Positions 7,285-14,302 of a stretch of DNA of 14,998 bases are shown piece after piece. Origin of the DNA: an uncultured Armatimonadota bacterium (GTDB taxonomy: Bacteria; Armatimonadota; Armatimonadia; Armatimonadales; Armatimonadaceae). The stretch is taken from the NCBI GenBank assembly GCA_903924445.1, contig CAIYBQ010000452.1, positions 1-14,998 of the forward strand. Reading direction: 5' to 3'. A model generated the notes under the pieces. The model had not been told where the DNA came from, searched no databases, and saw nothing but the letters and a program-made list of their open reading frames with translations. Position 1 is the stretch's first letter. Each line of letters starts with the position of its first letter. The position numbers were made by a program, and so were the translations under genes.

Positions 7285-7986
7285 TTAGCGAGTGCCGCTG
7301 TAAAGACCAAGTAAGCCAAGGATGAACGCAGGCTTAATCCAGTTGTTACCCTTTTTCTTGTTTGCCTTCACAGGCTTAGCATTTTCAACGATCGTGGATG
7401 CTGGATATAGTCCACCAATGGACTGTTCTGCACCAACGGTCATTGCACGGGAAACCGCTTCTGCTTCCTGAAGCTTGGATGCAGTCCCTGCGGCCGCAAT
7501 GCCCTGCTGCTTGAAGTTGACGGTTCCGACTGGGGCACCTGTCGAGGACAAGTAGCGGTTGACATTCAAGTTGAACGATGCGGTGCGACTACCTGCATCG
7601 AACTTGTAACTATCGACGAATACTTGAACGAACTCTGTGGCGCCGATGTTGACTGACATCTTCTTAGCAGCATCGCGATCATCAGCCGGTCCGTTGTCGA
7701 CAACTTCTTTGGAGAACATCTGCTCTTCACGTGCACGCAGCATCGATGGAAGCTTACCAGAGTAAACAACGACGGATGCCCCGATACCTTTGAGGCGAGA
7801 ACGAAGCGCTTCAACAACAGCAGCAGAGACAGATTTTGCAGAATCGCCTGCGCCATCAACGACTGCAGGGAAAACAACAACCGGACCGGTTGGCAATGGC
7901 TTGTTCTGTGCGGAAGCGGGTTGACAAACAGCAACTGCTCCGACGATGGCTATACCGGCAATAAGACCGCGGGTATTCAATAGCAT
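7285..7986 (-). CDS. Secreted/periplasmic protein of unknown function with hydrophobic C-terminal tail
   Basis: This 233-residue protein has a signal peptide (LIAGIAIVGAVAV core, cleavage after PASA at about residue 26). Cys21 is not in a proper lipobox, because Val precedes it. The mature part begins with a strand-like VVVFPAVVDG, then helix SAAVVEALRSRLKGIG, strand ASVVVYSG, and later FVQVFVDSYKFD and SFNLNVNRYLSSTG. This alternating beta-alpha pattern is reminiscent of periplasmic CsgG/TolB-N-like domains, but I cannot name a family. A basic stretch (KPVKANKKKG, about 204-213) is followed by WIKPAFILGLLGLYSGTR at the end, a short hydrophobic tail that may touch the membrane. The ATG at 7986 is preceded by AGAGGG (7995-8000) at 8-base spacing. 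It is the last gene of the secreted-protein run, 58 bp after the 1001-residue protein. A copy of its tail lies downstream. Confidence 0.8.
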   Translation of the reverse strand: MLLNTRGLIAGIAIVGAVAVCQPASAQNKPLPTGPVVVFPAVVDGAGDSAKSVSAAVVEALRSRLKGIGASVVVYSGKLPSMLRAREEQMFSKEVVDNGPADDRDAAKKMSVNIGATEFVQVFVDSYKFDAGSRTASFNLNVNRYLSSTGAPVGTVNFKQQGIAAAGTASKLQEAEAVSRAMTVGAEQSIGGLYPASTIVENAKPVKANKKKGNNWIKPAFILGLLGLYSGTR

Positions 7987-8012
7987 TGGATTATCCCTCT
8001 ATTAAACTAGTA

Positions 8013-8036
8013 ACCGGCACACCAAGATGTGCCGGT
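8013..8036. other. Intercistronic hairpin
   Basis: ACCGGCACA (8013-8021) and TGTGCCGGT (8028-8036) form a perfect 9-bp stem with a 6-base loop, 8 bp after the stop of the 1001-residue gene and about 12 bp before the next ribosome binding site. No clean T-run follows on the minus strand, so it may protect or punctuate a polycistronic mRNA rather than end it. Confidence 0.6.
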
Positions 8037-8044
8037 CAACATGA

Positions 8045-11000
8045 TTAGCGAACGACTGAGATCGTACGCGTTTCGGTTACAGATGATCCATCTGTTCCAC
8101 GTACCGTTACGATGAGCTTATATGGACCAACCGGAACAGAGGATCCATCTGTATTCCGACCATTCCAAACTAGCTTAGCGGTATTTCCAGCCGTCGCACG
8201 TCCTGCAGCAATCGTCTGAATAGACTTACCAGACAGTGTAACAATCTGTGCGTCTACTTCAGCATCCTGTGTCAATCCGAGACGGTAAGAGTACGCACCG
8301 GAGGCACGTCCACCAGGCTCAGACCGGAGGTAGCTAACAGCAAGCCTACGTGTTGCATCGGTCGCCACAGCTACACGGAAGCGTGTAACTGTTCCATCTC
8401 TAAGAGCAACCTTGATACCAGAGGCCGAGCGCAAATCAGATGTAACTCCGGTTTGCATATCCGTAATCGTCAGGCGAACGCGCTTCGGCAAGGAAGACAT
8501 TCCTGGCCATTGAAGGACACCTTCGCCATCCTGATCGGATTCAACAACCAAGTTCCAAGAATGGGCTTTACCGTTCGCACGTACAACCTGAGCAAAACGC
8601 CCCTTGCCTGCATCATCAGCAATGCTCACGGACACAAAGTCCTTGAACGCTGGTGGCTTAGGGACATCGGAGCTGGCCTTCGCATTAGCGCCAACACCAA
8701 TCACTGCTGCTTCGTCTACCCGACCATTAGGTCCAGCAAGCCGGAACTTGAGGTTCCATGCATCCGCTGTTTGAACAACACGGGTTGCAGGTTCGGAACC
8801 TGCGGCTGTTTGTTGTACAAGGGATCCGCGCAACGTAGGTGTTGCAAACTGCAATACAGCCTTGGAGTTGCTGTAGATCCAGTAACCTTGCCATGGCTTC
8901 ATCACATCCTGGAGGGATCCGAAGAAGTCATACCCACCCGTCGATGGATTGAAGTAGAAGATACTACCCTTCATCAAGCCGCCTGTTACCGCCTCGCCAA
9001 AGGAGATGCTAACAAGGTCAGGATTGTTTTCGAGTGCAATCACACGAACGTACTTCAATGGGATGTCATACACGTACGGGTTGGAAATCATGTTCCATCC
9101 ACGCTCGACCGTGATCTGAACAGGTTGTGTGATCGTCCCGGCGGTCGGAGCCTGAGCTGTGGTCGGCTGTGCACCCTTGAGGAACAGAGCACGCTTTCCA
9201 TTACCGGTGATAATCGTCGGACGATAGAAGTACGCCGTACCGGTCTCGAGCTTCGTCGAAACCTGCCACCGACCGCCACCACTTTCGAATCCAGTCGTAT
9301 CTGGCGCCCACCGATAGAACGTCGGGTTCAGCTCTTCAGGACGATTCAAGCTGTTAACAATCGTGTCGGGATTCCCGTTGTTCGAAAGGATTGGATCAAA
9401 CTGGAACGGGAAACCAACCATTTGATAGACATTTGGCTGAAGTTCGACAATCGGCACAGCAGGGATGTTGATTGTCCGGCTAACAGTTCGGCTGATATTC
9501 AATGGTTGACTAACCGAGAGAGATACCTGATAGGTCAATGGACCGAACCGGTCGCCTGTCGGTTCAACAAACCAGCTAGCAGAGCCTTCTTGGTCACCCG
9601 AGATCTTGCCAATACCATTTCCAGCGGTCGTATCGACAAGCTTGGTAGGAACATCACGAGTCCCAGCACCAGGCACCGTGCCAAGTTTCAAACCACTAGG
9701 AAGGTTGAGCGAAAGCGACACGCCGTTGAATGGAACATCGAATTCGGGATCGCTTGCCTTTTGGCTGTATGCGGAAGCAAACACTTGGAACGGGTTTGGA
9801 GTAAGGAACTTAGCACCAATGGAAGCAACCGTAGCACTTGTATTGCCAGCAACCGTTGGGTCAAGGGCAGCGGCAGAGTTGAACTGAAGCGCAGTCGGAG
9901 CTTCTGTACCAAGGACTAAGTCATTTGCAAACTGTTCCGTACTGGTACCAAGTCCGTAGTACGTAACAACTGTACGTGACTCACCCGGACGTAGCACATA
10001 GCCGGTGTCACCACCAAAGTAGGCAGCAACAGCCAATCCAGCAGAAAACTTCGTATTCCGAGTTGTCTGCGGAAGATAGTTATCCGTTGGTGCAGCCGCT
10101 TCACCAGCATACAAGTCAAAGGAATCAGCTACCCAAACCTTGCTAGGTTCCGTTGCACCATTGCCACGCAACAACCATCGAGAATGGAACGGAGGCGTCG
10201 TTACATCGTTCAAGTCCTTCTCAGCACGGCGTCCGAAGACTTCGATCTGACTAGGAACCTTTGAACCATCATAAACAGTGGTTTGATTAGTTGCACCACG
10301 ATCTGGATCAACGTAATAGAGGTTGTTCTCTACAGCACGTTGATTGATCGCATAGCGAAGTCCAACGTTGTGAGCGATGGTGTCGTCATTCGTGATGGTC
10401 CACTCGATGCGAGCCGTCGAACGAAGTACCTTCACAGCAGTGCGAATACGAATAACATCGTTCGCACCAACTGTGTACTCACTTGAAAGCACAGGCCCCG
10501 TGGTCGTTCTGTCAAAGAACGGAGGAGTCACTGCCTTCGCTGAGTCATAACCAACGTTGGATGTTTCACCATCAACAATGGCTTGAAGATACGCAGGATA
10601 GTCTAACGTCGACAGAAGACCTAATGTACCAACCCAGCTGTTGGCGTATGGCCAAACAGACAGGATTCCTGATGCATCATAATTATGCCCAGAGAGTGGC
10701 TGGTTGTTGTCAGCTGATGACTGCCGGGAACCACCAGTGGTTCCGAACGACATTCGACCAGCAACTGTCAACGTAATGCTTGGTGTTGATAGCGACAGAG
10801 TATTGATGTACCCCATCGAGACCAGGATGTGTTCGTTACCGATGTAGCCCCAGATCGCAGGAGTGGTCCCCTGAGCAGCTGGAAACGGATTAGGCACAGC
10901 GGGAATGGACGAGCCAACTCCACCTGTCGTGTCAGCCAATACAGGCGTGACGTTCCAAACACCTGCAAGGCCAAGACCTGCAACGATTGCTGCGAAGCGC

Positions 11001-11050
11001 TTAGCATTTCGAGTAGACCCGAAACTACGACCATTCCAATCAATCGACAT
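8045..11050 (-). CDS. Large secreted beta-rich protein with C-terminal FlgD-like Ig domain
   Basis: This exported protein of 1001 residues has unknown function. The signal peptide has a basic n-region (RNAKR), a hydrophobic FAAIVAGLGLAGVW core and probable cleavage after VLA (39). Residues about 60-385 form a beta-rich domain (for example VIRIRTAVKVLRSTARIEWTIT 199-220) without a motif I can name; a mutarotase-like sandwich is one possibility. Ig-like strands follow (about 385-530). From about 540 comes a module also present in the neighbouring protease: a YQMVGFPF start, FYRWAP (578-583), GWNMISNPY (651-659), PWQGYWIY (719-726), a WNLKF...EAAVIGVG unit (765-787) and a FlgD-like Ig domain (905-1001) with VTLSGK, VWNGRNTDGSSVPVGPY and the end SVVR. 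The ATG at 11050 follows AGAGGA (11058-11063) at 7-base spacing. It sits 62 bp after the protease gene, so it is probably co-transcribed. It may be a surface or cell-envelope component; no catalytic residues can be assigned. Confidence 0.85.
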   Translation of the reverse strand: MSIDWNGRSFGSTRNAKRFAAIVAGLGLAGVWNVTPVLADTTGGVGSSIPAVPNPFPAAQGTTPAIWGYIGNEHILVSMGYINTLSLSTPSITLTVAGRMSFGTTGGSRQSSADNNQPLSGHNYDASGILSVWPYANSWVGTLGLLSTLDYPAYLQAIVDGETSNVGYDSAKAVTPPFFDRTTTGPVLSSEYTVGANDVIRIRTAVKVLRSTARIEWTITNDDTIAHNVGLRYAINQRAVENNLYYVDPDRGATNQTTVYDGSKVPSQIEVFGRRAEKDLNDVTTPPFHSRWLLRGNGATEPSKVWVADSFDLYAGEAAAPTDNYLPQTTRNTKFSAGLAVAAYFGGDTGYVLRPGESRTVVTYYGLGTSTEQFANDLVLGTEAPTALQFNSAAALDPTVAGNTSATVASIGAKFLTPNPFQVFASAYSQKASDPEFDVPFNGVSLSLNLPSGLKLGTVPGAGTRDVPTKLVDTTAGNGIGKISGDQEGSASWFVEPTGDRFGPLTYQVSLSVSQPLNISRTVSRTINIPAVPIVELQPNVYQMVGFPFQFDPILSNNGNPDTIVNSLNRPEELNPTFYRWAPDTTGFESGGGRWQVSTKLETGTAYFYRPTIITGNGKRALFLKGAQPTTAQAPTAGTITQPVQITVERGWNMISNPYVYDIPLKYVRVIALENNPDLVSISFGEAVTGGLMKGSIFYFNPSTGGYDFFGSLQDVMKPWQGYWIYSNSKAVLQFATPTLRGSLVQQTAAGSEPATRVVQTADAWNLKFRLAGPNGRVDEAAVIGVGANAKASSDVPKPPAFKDFVSVSIADDAGKGRFAQVVRANGKAHSWNLVVESDQDGEGVLQWPGMSSLPKRVRLTITDMQTGVTSDLRSASGIKVALRDGTVTRFRVAVATDATRRLAVSYLRSEPGGRASGAYSYRLGLTQDAEVDAQIVTLSGKSIQTIAAGRATAGNTAKLVWNGRNTDGSSVPVGPYKLIVTVRGTDGSSVTETRTISVVR

Positions 11051-11112
11051 GGATGAATCCTCTTACATCATGCAAACAAACGATGTCAGCCACCATTAAA
11101 GGCAGATTCCAC

Positions 11113-14100
11113 CTAGCGGACAACTTGAACCATTCTCTGGACGACCACCTGCTCGTTATCGCCGCCAACCACCTTGATCTCGAGGCGATACGGACCCGCA
11201 GGAACAGCTGAGCCATCAGCCGCTTTACCATCCCAATGCATCGTAACATCGCCGCCACTTGCAGCCCTTGTTACACCCAAGGCATTTGAAACCACCTTGC
11301 CGGTAACTGTCGTCACAACAGCCGTCGCAGTCGCATCTTTGGTCGTGCTAAAGCGAACCGTGACTCCACCCGTCGCACGGCTAGGCACCGTACGGATGCC
11401 AGTAACTGCCAATGGACCAGATGAACCTGTTGGATCAGCTACAAATTGGAACTTGCGCGTAGAACCCGCCGCTCCAGAAACAAACTGCAGCTGACTCTTG
11501 TCACCGGCTGAGACACGCTGACCGGTGGCCAGGTCTACAACGGCCCATCGAACATTACGTCCATTGTTTCCGAGCTTATTCCACGACAACGTAACCATCT
11601 CGTTGTCCTTCATGGCAGAAACAGCTACGTTCCACGTCTTCCGTGTTGCATCCGCCGAGCGAACATCGTATGCAAGGGAACGGCTTCCACCGCTTTGCTC
11701 ATCAAGAATACGGACGTAAACATCACCACCAGCAGATGGTGGCTTCGTCACATCGTGCTGATCAGCACCTGACTTACCGCTCTGCGCTACTGCGATGACG
11801 TTTTCTGCGTCACGATCACCCTTAACAGATGCGCCGATCTTAAGACCGTACTGAAGGCTACCCATCGCAGCGCGGCCAGCACCTTGGCTTGCAGAAGGAG
11901 GCACTACAAGAGTCACATCACGGTAGGTACGCACCCAATAACCTTGGAATGGCTCTAGCCGACCTGCCGGTGCAACAGAATAACTGTAATCACCATTGAT
12001 GTACGACACCAGGACTGGAGAGATATATCCGAGCTGAACAGCATCTCCCAACGAATGCGCAACGCCATCAGCTACAACACTCACAGCATTCCAGTCAACA
12101 GGGTAAAGGAATGGAGCACCAATCATGTTCCAACCGCCATTACCCGCGTACACCTTGATACCAACGGAATCAAGAGCAAGCGGAGACGTTGGTGCAACGC
12201 CAGGCGTCGGGAGCTGAGTCGTATCAAGCACCGTAGGACGGTCGATATTGAGCCAGTAACCATTACCGATCGGGCTAATAGACGTCGATGGATTGCTCTG
12301 TTCAAAGGTAATAGGCGTACCGGATGTGACCAATCTTGCGGCAAAAGGCCCATTGATGCCAACCGTCGCTACATTGATTACACCGTCCGCGTAAGTAGAG
12401 TACTCTTGCTCACCGCTTGCACGCAGCGGGTTGTACCGTGCAACACTAAACGACGGAGCAAGACCCAACAATGCACGCTCAGGTGTTCCAGAAGCGATGC
12501 TATTCAGCTTATATGGAACAGCAACCATCGATCGTCCACGTGGAAGAACCTTATCAACTACCGTGATGAACTGGACGTTCTTCTCGACTCCAGCCACTTT
12601 CACCACAATACGATACTGCCCTGCACCAAGATTGACGCTCTCCGCTGGATCACGTGGAACCTGTACCGTGAACGACTTACCCTTGATGTCATTCAGACCC
12701 AACGTTGGAATATCGAAATGACCGGAGCCGCTTCGTCCACCAACATAAGTCTTCAACGTTGAAGGGGTACGCCCAACAGTTTGAATCTCAACGGTAACAT
12801 CGCCTTCGTTGATCGCCGGGGCAACAGCACCACTGCCTACAATCTTCGAAACACCAGACATCACTACTGACAGAGGTGCTTGATGGAAGTACGTCGTACC
12901 ACGATCTGTACCATTGCCACCGACCAGTTCGACAGACGGATCAGGATCAGCGAACGGAAGCACTGCCGAATACGCATCCAAAATACCAGGGCCATACTTC
13001 TTCAAGTCTGGACCATCAGCAGCAGCCTGTGCGGTAGACGCTAACGCATCATATACATTGGCAACCGGACACCCAGACGCAATCAACAAAGCGGCCACAC
13101 CAGCTACATGTGGAGACGCCATCGATGTACCAGCATAAGCTTCGTACAGTGATCCGGGAACCGTGCTAAGGACATCGTCGAGAAGGTTGCCATTCAACGC
13201 ACCGCCAGGAGCAGCAATCTTCTTTTTATTGCCACCAAAGTTTGAGTACGTAGCCAACTTCCTGTCTGGAGCAACCGCTGTAACGTTGATTACAAACGGG
13301 TAATCACTCGGGTAGTGCTGAGTTACGTCATTATCGAGAGAATCATTGCCCGCCGCCGCAATAACAACTGTATTGCCGTTATACAAATCGCGGAACGCTG
13401 ACTCCTCTGTCGTCGATGTTCCATAACCACCAAGGGAGAAGTTAGCTACATCAACGTTTTGCGTAATCAACCAGCGAACAGCCGTGATGATCTCTGCACT
13501 CGTAGTTCCACCGCTGGAACCGAACACACGTCCAGAGATGATCTTGATATCAAGTCCCTGTCGCTCCCAACCGGCAATTCCAGCAACACCGACATTGTTA
13601 TTAGTCGAAGCACCGATGGTGCCGGCAACGTGCGTACCGTGCCCCATTGTGTCGCCATTCGATGGCTCAGCAGTATGGAAGTCCTGTTGTACGACACGGG
13701 ACAAACCTGAGACAGTTTTGAAATCTGGATGGTCAACCTGAACACCAGAGTCGATAACACCTACTTTGATCTGACGCTTGCCAGCTTGGATATTCCAAGC
13801 CTCCGGCATCCTAATCATGTCGTAGTGCCATTGCTTTCCGTACTGAGCATCGTTCGGCGTGATCTTTTGACCACCTGGAGCCGTCTGCTTCGGAAAACGC
13901 AAGTAGTTCAAGTCGGCGGAGAGTGCTCCACCAGCTCGAAGGCTTGCAGCGATTTCAAGATCCGGAGCCAGGTTGGATGTCGATGGCGTTGATTTATCAC
14001 GACCAACGACACCAACCAGATAGTGCCCAGGAGAATATGCAAGCGGACGAATAACCTCACAACCAGACCCAGCAACAATTCGTGCTGCATCGGCTGCGGT

Positions 14101-14220
14101 CATAGACTCACTGAATCGAACAACGATTTCACCAGGAACCGATTTTGCCTGCTGCGCCAACGTAGCGCTCGAGAGCGCACCGACGACAATGGTTCCTGCA
14201 AGTAGCTTGAGTAGTGACAT
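11113..14220 (-). CDS. Subtilisin-family (S8) secreted serine protease with C-terminal FlgD-like Ig module
   Basis: This is a 1035-residue exported endopeptidase. The signal peptide is about 1-22 (LLAGTIVVGALSSATLA). A propeptide-like segment at 29-75 begins VPGEIVVRFSESM. The catalytic domain (about 125-420) has Asp157 in VIDSGV, His194 in GHGTHVAG, oxyanion Asn292 in AAAGNDS and nucleophile Ser366 in GTSMASPHVAG, so all key residues are present. A beta-rich linker runs to about 560. The shared C-terminal module follows: RSMVAVPYKL (563-572), GGWNMIGAPF (695-704), EPFQGYWVR (756-764), a YGLKI...AENVIAVA unit (791-812) and a FlgD-like Ig (about 938-1035) with TVTGKVV, HWDGKAADGSAVPAGPY and the end QVVR. 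GAGAAG (14226-14231), 5 bases before the ATG at 14220, supports this start over the in-frame ATG at 14241, which lies upstream of that site. The neighbours suggest secretion and surface attachment, perhaps protein degradation outside the cell or maturation of the other exported proteins. Confidence 0.95.
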   Translation of the reverse strand: MSLLKLLAGTIVVGALSSATLAQQAKSVPGEIVVRFSESMTAADAARIVAGSGCEVIRPLAYSPGHYLVGVVGRDKSTPSTSNLAPDLEIAASLRAGGALSADLNYLRFPKQTAPGGQKITPNDAQYGKQWHYDMIRMPEAWNIQAGKRQIKVGVIDSGVQVDHPDFKTVSGLSRVVQQDFHTAEPSNGDTMGHGTHVAGTIGASTNNNVGVAGIAGWERQGLDIKIISGRVFGSSGGTTSAEIITAVRWLITQNVDVANFSLGGYGTSTTEESAFRDLYNGNTVVIAAAGNDSLDNDVTQHYPSDYPFVINVTAVAPDRKLATYSNFGGNKKKIAAPGGALNGNLLDDVLSTVPGSLYEAYAGTSMASPHVAGVAALLIASGCPVANVYDALASTAQAAADGPDLKKYGPGILDAYSAVLPFADPDPSVELVGGNGTDRGTTYFHQAPLSVVMSGVSKIVGSGAVAPAINEGDVTVEIQTVGRTPSTLKTYVGGRSGSGHFDIPTLGLNDIKGKSFTVQVPRDPAESVNLGAGQYRIVVKVAGVEKNVQFITVVDKVLPRGRSMVAVPYKLNSIASGTPERALLGLAPSFSVARYNPLRASGEQEYSTYADGVINVATVGINGPFAARLVTSGTPITFEQSNPSTSISPIGNGYWLNIDRPTVLDTTQLPTPGVAPTSPLALDSVGIKVYAGNGGWNMIGAPFLYPVDWNAVSVVADGVAHSLGDAVQLGYISPVLVSYINGDYSYSVAPAGRLEPFQGYWVRTYRDVTLVVPPSASQGAGRAAMGSLQYGLKIGASVKGDRDAENVIAVAQSGKSGADQHDVTKPPSAGGDVYVRILDEQSGGSRSLAYDVRSADATRKTWNVAVSAMKDNEMVTLSWNKLGNNGRNVRWAVVDLATGQRVSAGDKSQLQFVSGAAGSTRKFQFVADPTGSSGPLAVTGIRTVPSRATGGVTVRFSTTKDATATAVVTTVTGKVVSNALGVTRAASGGDVTMHWDGKAADGSAVPAGPYRLEIKVVGGDNEQVVVQRMVQVVR

Positions 14221-14225
14221 AGGGT

Positions 14226-14231
14226 CTTCTC
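14226..14231 (-). promoter_or_regulatory. Ribosome binding site deciding the protease start
   Basis: GAGAAG on the minus strand lies 5 bases from the ATG at 14220. It is inside the extension that an ATG at 14241 would add, and no comparable site precedes 14241. Confidence 0.6.
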
Positions 14232-14270
14232 GCTTACACAATTATCAAACTTACGAAGTCAGCTGAATTC

Positions 14271-14293
14271 CCGGAGAGGATGAACCTCTCCGG
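14271..14293. other. Intercistronic hairpin
   Basis: CCGGAGAGG (14271-14279) and CCTCTCCGG (14285-14293) form a perfect 9-bp stem with a 5-base loop, 9 bp past the stop of the partial fibronectin-like gene and 50 bp before the protease start. There is no T-run on either side, so it is more likely an mRNA-stabilising or attenuating element than a classic terminator. It resembles the hairpin at 8013-8036 in size and placement. Confidence 0.6.
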
Positions 14294-14302
14294 ATAGATC
14301 AA

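Noticed and set aside
7921..7926. Cys21 of the small exported protein as a lipoprotein attachment site
   Set aside because: The residue before Cys is Val rather than Gly, Ala or Ser, and a good signal peptidase I site (PASA) lies five residues later.
8453..9919. Long plus-strand open frame of 488 codons
   Set aside because: It lies antisense inside the 1001-residue gene, whose frame has a signal peptide, a ribosome binding site and shared domains. The plus-strand translation has no recognisable domain, is rich in Arg and Cys, and looks like a shadow of low stop density.
12055..12762. Plus-strand open frame of 235 codons
   Set aside because: Antisense to the S8 protease gene, whose catalytic residues and C-terminal module confirm the minus-strand frame. 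No start signal or domain is seen.
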